From the NCBI RefSeq assembly GCF_050947875.1, contig NC_134572.1:153161105-153225104 (forward strand): 64,000 nucleotides of DNA, given 5' to 3'. The position numbers were made by a program, and so were the translations under genes. The stretch comes from Dermacentor variabilis. Lineage: Eukaryota > Arthropoda > Arachnida > Ixodida > Ixodidae. Positions 21,846 through 32,825 of this stretch are shown here, piece after piece (within the stretch, counting starts at the first letter, position 1; every line of letters starts with the position of its first letter). The notes under the pieces are model-generated. The model did not search any database. It saw nothing but the letters and a program-made list of their open reading frames with translations, and was not told where the DNA came from.

Positions 21846-23618
21846 AAGATGTTGCCGCATATATTTTACGGCTTCTATTTGTGACGCTGCTGGAAAGTTT
21901 ATCCTGCAAATTAATGGTTGTTCACTTAAAAGACGTGTTCCCTGGTGGAATGAAGACTAGAGATGCTCGAAAGAAGCGGAATAAGGCATGGGGCGTGTTG
22001 CGCAGATCGCCGAATACAGAAAATCTCATTGAATTTAAACACATGGCAGGGAAGGGAAGGGAATCGCAAGGAAGGCGGATACGACGTCAGGCGAAGAGAG
22101 AAAGCTGTTCGAGGTTCCTTTCAGGTATAAGTTCTTACACGAGGCGAAAGTTTCGAATGGTGTATGGAAGCTAAAATTGCAGCAAATAAATTCGTTGCCT
22201 CCAGTGAAAGATCAAGAGAATACCTTAGAACAGCCGGCAGACACTATAGGGGAGCACTTTGAGCTTGTGTCAAGCTCAATCCACTACTCAAAATCCTTCA
22301 TCAAGTACAGACAAATAGAAGAATGTAAGACATTTGAGCAGAAATCCCCACAAAACGCACCATATAACCGTCCTGTCTGCATTGCCGAGCTGAGAGCTGC
22401 CTTAATTGTATGCAAGAGTTCTGCACCGTGACCAGATAGAATAATGTACGACAAGATGAAGAACGCACACACTGACACACAATTGACACTACTTGCATTT
22501 TTCAACACTATTTTGGCCGCTGGATATCTTCCACCTGCATGGAAAGAAGCGATTGTGGTCCTCCTTTTGAAGCAAGGTAAAGATCCTTCGTCAGCGGCAA
22601 GCTACCGCCCGTTAGCTCTCACGAGTTGCCTTTGTAAGCTGTTTGAGAAAATGATTAAACGGCGACTGATACACACCCTTGACCATCCACAACCGATCAT
22701 CTCGGGCGCATTGAGGTAAATATTCGTGACGGCTTTGTACACAACCAGTTTTCCTTATCGATATTCCTCAATATGGAGAAGGCATACGACACAACGGGGC
22801 GTTACGGGATTTTGCGAGACTTGCCGGACATGGGCATCCATGGCAATATGCTGAACCTGATAGAAAGATCTGTCCAATCGTACCTTCCGCGTAAAAATCG
22901 GGAATGTACTCCCACGTCCATTTATACAGGAAACTGTTGTACCCCAGGAACGTGTGCTCAGCTGCACACTCTTTATAGTTAAGATGAACACGCTCCGCTC
23001 TTCATTACCACCAGCTATATCTTAAGCCGTCTACGTAGATGACACACAAATAGGTTAGGAATTCTGTAACCTTGCAGTGTGCGAAGAACAAGTACAGCAG
23101 GGCTTGAACAAGATATCTAAGTGGGCAGACCACAATGGTTTTAAAGTCAATCCCCACAAAAGTTCATGTGTTCTCTTTACAAGAAAGAGAGGCCTAGTTC
23201 CAGACCCGTGCATGAAACTGTGTAGACAACAAATACCTGTCAACAAAGAGCACACATTTCCAGGTATAATAATTGACTGTAGGCTTACTTTTATCCCACA
23301 CATAGAATATCTCAACGCGAAATGTCTAAAAATAATGAACTAACTGACAATACTATCACACACAACATGGCGTAGCGACAGGTAATGTCTAATGAATATT
23401 TACGAGAGCCTCATTCAATCACGGTTAGACTATGGGGCCATTGTATACAACTCTGCCGCCCCAAGCGCACTAAAGATACTGGATCCCGTCCACCACCTGG
23501 GTATCCGTCTGGCCACATGCGCATTCAGAGCTAGCCCTATTGAAAGCTTACATGTAGAATCGAATGAGTGGTCACACAATCTGCAGAGGTGATACATCAG
23601 CTTTACATATTTCCCTAA
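21846..23618 (+). pseudogene. LINE ORF2 reverse transcriptase domain, broken
   Basis: RT motifs are spread over several frames: SYRPLALTSCLCKLFEKMI (22601-22657), NMEKAYDTTGR (about 22770-22803), YVDDTQIG with the catalytic YVDD near 23029-23040, and then WADHNGFKVNPHKSSCVLF. The frame is broken at 22429, 22717, 22980, 23056 and 23341, among other places. The product ends at the RTE insertion near 23618. Confidence 0.75.
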
Positions 23619-23658
23619 AGCGCCCTCTAATCTAATCCGGACAGGCCGCCATTGGAAT

Positions 23659-25117
23659 ATGAACCTGGCAACGTTTAACGCTAGAACGTTATCTAGTGAG
23701 GCGAGTCTAGCAGTGCTATTGGAGGAATTAGAGGGCACTAAATGGGATATAATAGGGCTCGGTGAAGTTAGGAGGCCGAAAGAAGCCTATACAGTGCTAA
23801 AAAGCGGGCACGTCCTGTGCTACCGGGGCTCAGCGAAGAGAAGAGAACTAGGAGTCGGATTCCTTATTAATAAGAATATAGCTGGTAACATGCAGGAACT
23901 CCATAGAATTAACGGAGAGGGTGGCAGGTCTTGTTGTGAAACTTAATAAGAGGTACGAAATGAAGATTGTACAGGTCTACGCCCCTACATCCAGTCATGA
24001 TGACCAGGAAGTCGAAAGCTTCTATGAAGACGTGGAATTGGCGATGGGTATAGTGAAAACTAAATGCACTATACTAATGGGCCACTTTAATGCTAAGGTA
24101 GGCAAGAAGCAGGCTGGAGACAAGGCAGTGGGGGAATATGGCATAGGCACTAGGAATAGCAGGGGAGAGTTATTAGTAGAGTTTGCGGAACAGAATAATA
24201 TGCGGATAATGAATACCTTCTTCCGCAAGCAGGACAACCGAAAGTGGACCTGGAGGAGCCCGAACGGCGAGAGTAGAAATGAAATAGACATCATACTCTG
24301 CGCTAACCCTGGCATCATACAAGATGTGGACGTGCTAGGCAAGGTGCGCTGCAGTGACCACAGGATGGTAAGAACTCGAATTAGCCTAGACCTGAGGAGG
24401 GAACGGAAGAAAGTGGTACATAAGAAGCCGATTAATGAGTTAGCGGTAAGAGGGAGAATAGAGGAATTCCATGTCAAGCTACAGAACAGGTATTCGGCTT
24501 TAACTCCGGAAGAGGACCTTAGTGTTGAAGCAATGAACGACAATCTTGTGGGCATCATTAAGGAGTGTGCAATGGAAGTCGGTGGTAACTCCGTTAGGCA
24601 GGATACCAGCAAACTATCGCAAGAGACGAAAGATCTGATCAAGAAACGCCAACGTATGAAAGCATCTAACCCTTCAGCTAGAATTGAACTGGCAGAACTT
24701 TCGAAGTTAATCAACAAGCGTAAGACAGCTGACATAAGGAAGTACAATATGGATAGAATTGAACATGCTCTCAGGAACGGAGGAAGCCTAAAAACAGTGA
24801 AGAAGGAACTAGGAATTGGCAAGAATCAGATGTATGCGTTAAGAGACAAAGCCGGCAATATCATTATTAATATGGACGAGATAGTTCAAGTGGCTGAGGA
24901 TTTCTATAGAGATTTATACAGTACCAGTGGCACCCTCGACGACAATGGAAGAGAAATTAGTCCAGAGGAATTCGAAATCCCAAAGGTAACGCCGGAAGAA
25001 GTAAAAAAAGCCTTGGGAGATATGCAAAGGGGGAAGGCAGCTGGGGAGGATCACGTAACAACAGATTTGTTGAAGGATGGCGGGCAGATTGTTCTAGAGA
25101 AACTGGCTTATATATAG
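23659..25117 (+). pseudogene. RTE endonuclease and RT start, broken
   Basis: The first frame (23659-23946) begins NLATFNARTLSSEASLAVLL and carries the catalytic Glu region GLGEVRRPKE. A frameshift near 23915 leads into a 398-codon frame (23921-25117) with VQVYAPTSSHDDQE, then GHFNAKVG, then RCSDHRMVRTRI. In GHFNAKVG, the Asp usual in this motif is His (CAC at 24083-24085). The RT entry reads MQRGKAAGEDHVTTDLLK. The frame ends at TATATATAG, where the RT is deleted internally. Confidence 0.8.
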
Positions 25118-25575
25118 CTTTCATTGATTACGAGAAAGCGTTTGATTCTATCGAAACCTCAGCAGTCATAGATGCATTACGGAAACAGGGTGTAGACGAG
25201 CCGTATGTAAAAATACTGAAAGATATCTATAGCAGCTCCACAGCCACCGTAGTCCTCCATAAAGCAAGCAACAAAATCCCAATAAAGAAAGGCGTCATAC
25301 AGGGAGATACGATATCTCCAATGCTATTCACAGCGTGTTTACAGGAGGTATTCAGAGACCTGGATTGGGAAGAATTGGGGATAAAAGTTAATGGAGAGTA
25401 CCTAAGTAACCTGCGATTCGCTGATGATATTGCCTTGCTTAGTAACTCAGGTGACCAATTGCAATGCATGCTCACTGACTTGTAGAGGCAAAGCAGAAGA
25501 GTGGGTCTAAAAATTAATCTGCAGAAAACTAAAGTAATGCTAACCGTCTCGGAAGAGAACAGCAATTTACCATAG
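25108..25575 (+). pseudogene. RTE reverse transcriptase palm fragment
   Basis: This resumes in another frame with IAFIDYEKAFDS (first catalytic motif), GVIQGDTISPMLFTACLQ and LRFADDIALLSN (FADD catalytic box). Two in-frame stops follow, TAG at 25483-25485 and TAG at 25573-25575. Most of the fingers, normally between the RT entry and this point, are absent. The likely cause is an internal deletion at about 25105. Confidence 0.8.
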
Positions 25576-25625
25576 ACAGCGAGGCACTGGAAGTCGTAAG
25601 GGAAAACATCTACTTAGGGCAGGTA

Positions 25626-26171
25626 GTGACGGCGGTTCCGGATCATGAGACGGAAATAATCAGAAGAATAAGAATGGGCTGGGGTGCGCTTGGCAGGCAT
25701 TCTCAAATCATGAACAGCAGGTTGCCATTATCCCTCAAGAGAAAAGTAGATAATAGCTGTGTCTTACCAGTACTCGCCTACGGGGCAGAAACCTGGAGGC
25801 TTACGAAAAGTGTTCTACTCAAATTGAGGACGACGCAACGAGCTATAGAAAGAAGAATGATAGGTGTAAGGTTAAGGGATAAGAAAAGAGCAGATTGGGT
25901 GAGGGAACAAACGCGAGTTAATGACATCTTAGTTGAAATCAAGAAAAAGAAATGGGCATGGGCAGGACATGTAATGAGGAGGGAAGATAACCGATGGTCA
26001 CTAAAGGTTACGGACTGGATCCCAAGGGAAGGGAAACGTAGCAGGGGGCGGCAGAAAGTTAGGTGGGCGGATGAGATTAAGAAGTTTGCAGGCATGGTCT
26101 GGCCACATTTAGTACATGACCGGGGTTGTTGGAGAAGTATGGGAGAGGCCTTTGCCCTGCAGTGGGCGTAA
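25626..26171 (+). pseudogene. RTE ORF C-terminal region
   Basis: A 181-codon frame ends at TAA 26169-26171. Its motifs are common at RTE C-termini: LPVLAYGAETWRLTK, RTTQRAIERRMIGV, WAWAGHVMRRED and RWADEIKKFAG. The nucleotide sequence encoding its end is the source of the tails at 9972-10151 and 38698-38900. Confidence 0.8.
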
Positions 26172-26191
26172 CCAGGCTGATGATGATGAAT

Positions 26192-27720
26192 CTTTAACAT
26201 CCCTGTTGTGAAACAATTAACGATTCGAAATGCACTGCACTTTTCCATAATCGACCCTCTGTGAGACAGCCTTTGCTACTCCGTGTGAGCGAAATTAGCG
26301 TGGAAATGGATGGCCCACTCTTCGAACACCGCCTACTACCTCCAGCGAAGCAGTTACCGCCTTGGGATTGGCAGGTGATAGAATGTGATATATCTTTTGT
26401 AAGAGTTACAAAATACGCACCAGAGCTCGAAATACGAATGAATTTCCATGAACTCCGATTGAAGTACTGTTGTTCCGAATTCTACACCAACTCGTCAAAA
26501 TGGCATGTTGGCGTGTCTTACGCGGCTCTTTGACCCTCTTTCTCTGAAGCAGCTGTACTGAACCTCCATACAAGCATCTTTACTGCAGAAGCCTATAGAG
26601 TACTGTCTACGAAAAAACGCAAAGAAGTTAATACTAGAGAAAGTGATGTAAAAAGTGATGTAGAAAAAGTGATGATGTGGTTTAGTGTTGTAAAAGCACT
26701 AATGTCCTCAAGAAAACACAAAAATTTTGTTTTCATTGAGCTTTACTCTTTCTTGCCCAATACTTATTCGTCTCGTAGACATGTGACAATATGCTGGCTC
26801 CCTGGTCATAGATCCATCGAGGGTAATGTGCGGGCAGACCAAATGGCCACGTCAATTAGAGCTCCCCCCCCTCCCCCAAGCTCGTAATTATACCACTGCT
26901 ACACCTGCCCCAGACCTCAAGCCTTTTTTTGCGAAGGACACTGCGAAGCCACTGACAACGCATGTGGGACAATGAAACAAATTATAAGCTCCATTTGATT
27001 AAGCCAAAGTTAGGTTTTTGGCCCTCCGTTACAAAAACAAGACGGACTGATGTCCTATTCTGTCGACTCAGAATAGGACACACATATGGTGCTCACAATT
27101 TTCTGCTTACTGGAAACGAACCTCCTCCTGTGGCAGATGGCGTGAAAGGCTCAGCGTCCTCCACGTTCTCGTGGACTGTCGGGAAGCCGAAAGAGAAAGA
27201 AGGAAACATTTTCGTCTAGCATAGCGGTATTGCCTCCCCCTCCATCTCGGTATCTTTCTTGGTAAAGAACCCCTTTTTACCACCAAAGCTGTCCTAGGTT
27301 TCTTGAACGATGTGGTTTTGCATGTTAATAGCCCCATAGTATCGTAGCGGATCCTCTCTCCAGAGGATGCTGCTGTGATAGTAGTCCTTGTACAGCACAC
27401 GCCTTCAGGTCCTTGCGCTTCAAGGGCTCTGTTACGGCAGTAGTGCTTTCTAGAATTTTTATCCAATGACCAATTTTAGCACATTGTAATTCTTTCACAA
27501 TGCATCTTCCGCATCCTTGGCATGCTTCATTTCGATTGTCATAGTTTTATCACATATAGCTCTTACACACTTTACAGTGACCGTCCTTTAGGCCCCTTTT
27601 CAGCCCTGTCACATTTATTGCTCGTAATGTATCACTTCACTTTGATCTCATTACCACTGGCCTGGCGCTGTTTGGCCAAACCTGGCACTTGCACCACAAA
27701 ACACCACACATAATCATCAC
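26192..27720 (+). mobile_element. gag/APE/RT/RNase H LINE, 3' portion
   Basis: The host LINE resumes after the RTE insertion. A stretch readable as FHNRPSVRQP in another frame leads to SVEMDGPLFEHRLLPPAKQL, an RNase H-like region, a C-terminal domain and a 3' UTR ending near 27720 (CACCACAAAACACCACACA). The join with the 5' portion makes biological order only if the RTE inserted later. Confidence 0.75.
26261..27219 (+). pseudogene. LINE RNase H-like and C-terminal fragments
   Basis: Frame 26261-26533 ends in SEFYTNSSKWHVGVSYAAL. The Asp usually found after FxT in RNase H is Asn here. TSIFTAEAYR follows (26569-26600), then VTICWLPGHRSIEGNVRAD with DQMATS (from 26785), then KPKLGFWPSVTKTRRTDVLF and RLRIGHTYGAHNFLLTGNE. 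Stops and frameshifts separate these blocks. Clearly inactive. Confidence 0.7.
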
Positions 27721-27802
27721 CGCACAAAGATGTACCTGCGTAATCAACGCTCTCGCACATTGTTTGAGCAAGCAAGGTTTTCTTTTATTGTTTTGTTTTT
27801 TG

Positions 27803-27935
27803 TGAAGCCCTTCCGCCATTGCATGCACAACAATGCACGTGCTCTAAAATCTCCGAATTCAGCAGAAAAAAAGGAGGGAAAGCACGGACATTGGGAAAAA
27901 GGCACATGGCACGTGCACAATTTACGCTATGTAGA
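27803..27935 (+). repeat. Dispersed repeat, copy also at 10218-10355
   Basis: Same order and orientation as 10218-10355, with about 80% identity by eye. It lies just beyond the LINE 3' end. Confidence 0.6.
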
Positions 27936-29189
27936 CTGATCACTTTTAGAAAAATGTTCTTTTGGCAAATAATCTATTTATGCTGTTCCTGATGGTGTAT
28001 AGAGCTTGTGATCTTATACCAAAGGTCAGTGCTTGGACTTGCCATCGGACACCTGTGTCATGGGGAGGCAGAGAAACTTTCCTTCGCGAAGGCAACGGAA
28101 ACGGCTGTCGGTGAAACTTGAAATACATCCGAGGGCTGTGCGCAAGGCTATGCGCGAGTGCTTGTGCTGGTCGTTGTGATCCTTACGCGTGCGCAATGAG
28201 TGCTAGCAGCGGTGAGGGCATTTGCATTTAATTAAAGGAACAGTTTTGTGCTACAGCTTGTTTTACCATTTCGCGGTAGCCCGGCTCTGAAACTCGAATG
28301 ACGCGTCCTCCAATACCATGCGCGCGTGTTCTCTAGCGGGTGCACACGCGACAGCACGCCAAGTGCGCCAGAAGTGTGCGTGATTTCTATCCCAATAAAA
28401 CATCCTAACCACGTGTACTATATGCTATCGTTTTTGTAGGGGTGCGCGGACAGTAGCTTTTGTCACAAATCGAAAACTGCCAATGACAAACCGATTCCAA
28501 TAATGATTATTCGATTCGACAACCCAATCGAATAGACCCTTATTACATACACTATTCGGATTTCGCACACACCTACTAGCATTTAATTTCCGGAAAGCAT
28601 ATCCACGGTACACCTGCAACCTTCGAGTTGGTAGCTTCTGTCTCGTGATAGAGTTCTACGACTGCAATATATTTGGGTGAACAACCAAATAAGTAGACAT
28701 CAGCAATTGACAGTTAGCAAACGTTGAAAGAAACCCATATAGTAAACATTTCTTCAGTGCTCAGATACGCATATTCATTATGCCTGTGAGTGACATTTAC
28801 CAGTTCAATCATAATTGCAGAGAAATACGCATCTGGTCACGCGGCACATGCTGTCTAAATAAAACTGCGTTCGGCGGTGTACACAACTGTAATTTCTATG
28901 CACGTGGTCCGGGGTAGCTCGCAAAAGCACTGCGACTTCTTCGAGCAGTCGCGCCTCAACCCCCCCCCCCCCACCCCCACCCCCCCTGCTCCACGCGACC
29001 TAACAGTGGCGGTGACAACCTCTCGTGAAGAAGGCACTACACAAAGGAACTGTCTTTTTTTTCTTTTAACTTAGGCGCTATGTCGTCAATATTTCGCTTT
29101 TACTGTCTACTCTCTACTAGCTTTACGCTTTCTGTTTTATCGCCATCCCTTCTCAAGCACTCTGCTGACCGCTGTTCAGGTGTCCGCAT
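27936..29189. other. No gene recognised; includes a C-rich tract
   Basis: No repeat family was recognised. A C-rich tract lies at 28960-28987, almost all C with a few A. Scattered short ORFs have no motifs. Confidence 0.4.
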
Positions 29190-29384
29190 ACTGCGCTAGA
29201 CAGTTACAGCGCTCTATTAGGGGCCAGAAGTTGGACTGGCGCCCTCTTGCGGGTGACGTCACGGCCAGGACGCCGCTCGCTCCGGCTCGCTTGGATGCCG
29301 CGCAACTGGTTCCGTTCGTGCGTGCTTAGGGGTTGGGTGGCTCGAACCGTATTAATGATAGATATGTCGGCTTCTTTAGGCTGT
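29190..29384 (+). promoter_or_regulatory. CpG-rich stretch with CRE-like site, possible promoter
   Basis: 29221-29330 is GC- and CpG-rich in an otherwise AT-rich area, and holds the full palindrome TGACGTCA (29254-29261). It lies just upstream of a possible first exon. A 28-bp motif at its left edge (29190-29217) recurs at 30046-30074. No TATA box is obvious. Activity is inferred from composition and position. Confidence 0.3.
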
Positions 29385-29417
29385 CATGGCTGAACCACAG
29401 TTTCCTGTTCAAAAGCG
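29385..29417 (+). CDS. Possible first coding exon (11 codons)
   Basis: The ATG at 29385 opens MAEPQFPVQKR and runs directly into a strong donor, CGG|GTGAGT (phase 0). It follows the CpG-rich stretch. It might be the first exon of the SDR gene whose later exons begin at 46447, but an exon between them would be needed to reach that exon's phase, and none was found. Short exons of this kind also arise by chance. Confidence 0.25.
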
Positions 29418-32400
29418 GGTGAGTCGAGAAAATTTGCGTCTTGGATATCGCAAGCTATGTAGCGTTGAAGGGGTCTAGTGGTTTTGCATTGCATGTATGC
29501 GCCATGTCTGTGCATAAATTTTGCGTAAACATGATATCTGCAAATTCAACACGCGAAGTTGTGTATGATGCTCGGCTAAACACATAACATTCTGTTACTA
29601 CTTAGCGATGAGGTACATTGCATTTTACATGGAAGAAATATTGTGATATTTGGCGTCAACATCATAAATCCGTGTGAGAAGGACACTACTCAGTGAGGTT
29701 TTGATCGTGGTTCTTATTTGTTTCGTGCGTTTCTCCAGTCAAATATGGGCACTTTATTCAGGTGCACAAGGAAGAGTTGGAGCGTTGTGTATGAAAGAGT
29801 TTGCTTCCACAGTTTCACCGTTCTCTGAAGCAGGCACCAAAAAATCCATTGCTCATGGCGGTTAACACGCCAGCGGATCATCTAAATGCTTCACGTATAC
29901 CCTAATGCCAATCACCTGAAGGGAAAGTTTCGGGATTAACGTAGAGAGTAGCACTCATATTGGCCTTCAGAAGCCTTTCTCGACAATATGGCATACACCT
30001 CGGGCAACGGAAATAACCGACTGTCGTTATGGCGAGGCACAGCAGACTGCGCTAGACAGTTACTGCGGTCTATAGCAATTCCCATCCCTTTTTATCTGTG
30101 TGTTTATGCCCATAAAACTAAATTTACCATTTAAATCTTAGAACCTTTCGTTAGCGGGCCTTACTTTGCAGAACGCTAAAAAAAGAAAAGAAAGAAAATA
30201 GACACTAGGAAGCAAGAAAAACAAAACTAGTTGACGATCAGCGTTACTCAGTCTTAGTCTGTATTTATTGTTACAAGTGTTGTGTTTCGCCGAGGTAGTC
30301 AGCACTATTGTCTGCAGGCCATCTACCGAGACGGTTTTCGAAGGAGCGGCCCGCACTCATATTACAGCCACGTCAAAAGCGACAGTGACGAACCGCTACC
30401 ATGGCTAAAGCCACCATCAGCAGCACTGAGCATTTTACATGTAGAAAGGTTCGACTCTGCCATTGCTGCAAATATCAGGGGGAAGGCCACCACACGCAGA
30501 AACAAAACAACAATGGTGCCAGGCAGAGGTTCTCCTGAAAAGAAGAGGGGGAGGGGTATTTTGCTCAACTACAGCAGATCACCAATCTCAACGCCGCAAC
30601 AGGGACAGGCGGTAGCGTGCTGCGACGGCGAAGAGCAGATTTTTTACCCTTTTTCTTCACATGACTAAATGGCGTGGCTTGGCGGCAGAACTTGAACTAC
30701 ATTCAAGATGGCGACAGTGATGTCCTCACTTTAACAGTAAGAAGCAGAATAGCACCTAAGCGAGCTCTCACTTCTTAAAAGATTCACAAACGTAACTTTG
30801 TCCCTTTTGACACAAACTGTCGTCGCGTCTGCGTGAAAACAGAAAGGGAACGTCGCTGTTTTCATTGTTTCTACATTTCAGGGCGAGGGGAAAGTGGAGG
30901 AGCAAGGTGGTAGCGGAGCCATGAGTCGGAAGGCGGAAGAGGAGGAGGGTCTGGAGAGAACGTGAGAAGAAAAGCATAAGGCTCCCCAAGAGAGACTCGG
31001 CAGCGACCATGACTGCGAGATGGTTCCAGAGTGACGGGCGTCGTCTATTAACCGATGACGCCACCGATACCATATATGGAAAGAAACCTCTGCATGAGCG
31101 GAGGTCTGCGGCAGCTGCTGTGACTCGGACCCAAGCGTTACCCAAGCGCTTGCTCTTGCGATGTCCCTATTAGCAAGGAAGGCGCGTCAGATTTCGCTCC
31201 GTTTGCATTGGGCCGCACGAGACAGATTGTCTGCGCCAGCCATTATATAGTCTAATGAAAGCACGCATAGAGTTGCCCTCAAATATCGCATTAGGGAGTG
31301 CGTAAGCGTCGGTGCCTTTTTGCTAACCTTTTCAATCCATCTATCTTTTTTTTTCTTATCTTGAGTGCGTATGTGTGCCGTACGTGTGCGAATCTGGTCG
31401 CACTGGATGGACATCGGCTTGACTGATTTATTAATATTGTCAACTCTACCTTCCAGTGTAACCAATATAACAACCTTTTCATTTAGAGATAATAATAAAC
31501 TTGCTAAGTTGCTATCATTTCTAAGTTTACTTTCTTGCAAACCCCTTAACTTCCTGTCCTACAAGTAGCGTAGCTTCATGCCGACAGTCAGATGGCGATG
31601 AATGTCGATGGGCGCACAACCTTCCGCAGTAAGAAATTCAATGACAGCCCGCCGTTTCAATTAGACGTCCCCATAGGATGCCTTGAATTGCTCGATTACT
31701 CTGTAACGAGAAGAGACGGGAAGGTGAGGCCAGTGACGTCCTATAGATTAAACATCAGTGCATCGGTGATAAAGAGTTAAAAATGGTTGCAATAATATTG
31801 GCAAGGAAGTGGGCTCTGAAGTATTACTTTATGATATGCCCTCATAACTTTACTGCTGGGGAGCAAGTTCACTCAATGGAGTGTCCTTGCAAGATGGCTG
31901 TTTGCCTGCCCTCTAACATTCGTACCTTTTACATGACAATAAAATGATAATATACACAGCTTTAATTTCTCCCTGCTCTCAACAGTTCAGGAATAGCAAC
32001 GTAGCTGGCTCGAGATGTTCAAATTAGGATTTGTGTAGTAAATGTGCTTGAACTGCTTTCTTTCGGCTTATTATTATTAATCTTCTTTCAGCTTATTATT
32101 AATCGCGCACAAGTATTGATAACAAGATTAACGCTGAAGATTTTTCCCTAAGTTGGCTTCCAGGTCCCTTTTTCCGATGTGATTATGCTCCCATGTCCAT
32201 CTTCCTTCGAAATGTGGAACGAGGTGACGGAATTTGTAGGTTACATGCGCGCCACTGCGAGAGGTGATCAGAAAGCCTCCTAAATTTTTTGATTGATTGT
32301 TTTGCTGAATTTTTCATGCCAGTCAACATAGTAGCAATGCGACGCACGCAGTAGATTTTTGATTGATTGACGGATTGATTTTGACCAGCTGGAGATTGCT

Positions 32401-32825
32401 AGGATGCACGCAGAAACCACCGGCAGACAATCTTGCATTTAGCGAATTCAGTGAGGCGGCCGCCATGGGCCATAAATTAGCCGATCACCTCCTGCTTCCT
32501 AGCCGAACCACATAGCCACTTAGCCTCTGGAAAGTATGCCTAGCGTTTTTTATTTATTAGTCTTTGTGCACCTGCAAAGAACGCCATACTTGGAGGACCA
32601 GTCATGTAAACTGTGGACGTTCTTTCATATATCAATGATTTAGAATTGCAGCTGGAGCAATCAACGCAAGCAGACATTGAAGTTTTTTTCTTTTTGAAAA
32701 CGAACTACGTCCGAGCCAGCAGCAGATGGCTCAGATTTCAAATTCCTTTCGCGCATTCTGCAAAAACATTGTAAGTGCTCCGCTTCATTTGTTTTTCAAG
32801 AGTGGCACATCCCATAGCATCCCGT
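29418..32825. other. No gene supported
   Basis: Mostly AT-rich. A 128-codon frame at 30282-30668 has an acceptor-like CTGCAG at 30319 in the phase needed after the 29417 donor, but shows no recognisable domain. A 62-codon frame at 31592-31780 is likewise unrecognised. The repeat of the 29190 motif lies at 30046-30074. Confidence 0.35.

Larger units (their letters stand above)
19310..23618 (+). mobile_element. gag/APE/RT/RNase H LINE, 5' portion (interrupted)
   Basis: This non-LTR retrotransposon of the I/Jockey superfamily resembles many tick genome copies. The GC-rich stretch at about 19310-19680 is probably its 5' UTR, but the left edge is approximate. ORF1 lies at about 19914-21036 and ORF2 starts at 21079. 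The RT region runs to about 23600, where an RTE element interrupts it. The remainder resumes at 26192. Many stops and frameshifts are present, so it is inactive. Confidence 0.8.
23619..26191 (+). mobile_element. RTE-type LINE nested inside the larger LINE
   Basis: It starts just before the first coding ATG (23659) and ends in a TGATGATGATG tail at about 26190. Flanking sequence of the host LINE continues on both sides. The candidate target duplication is CTTTACATATTTCCCT (23601-23616) against CTTTAACATCCCT (26192-26204), which are similar but not identical. Domains in order are APE endonuclease, RT and a C-terminal basic region. It lacks the part of the RT between the spacer and the first palm motif. 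Confidence 0.8.

Noticed and set aside
24022..24822. 266-codon minus-strand ORF
   Set aside because: It is the antisense shadow of the RTE endonuclease/RT frame.
30282..30668. 128-codon ORF as a second exon after 29417
   Set aside because: An acceptor in a fitting phase exists, but the sequence shows no domain and no supporting copy or splice donor of quality.
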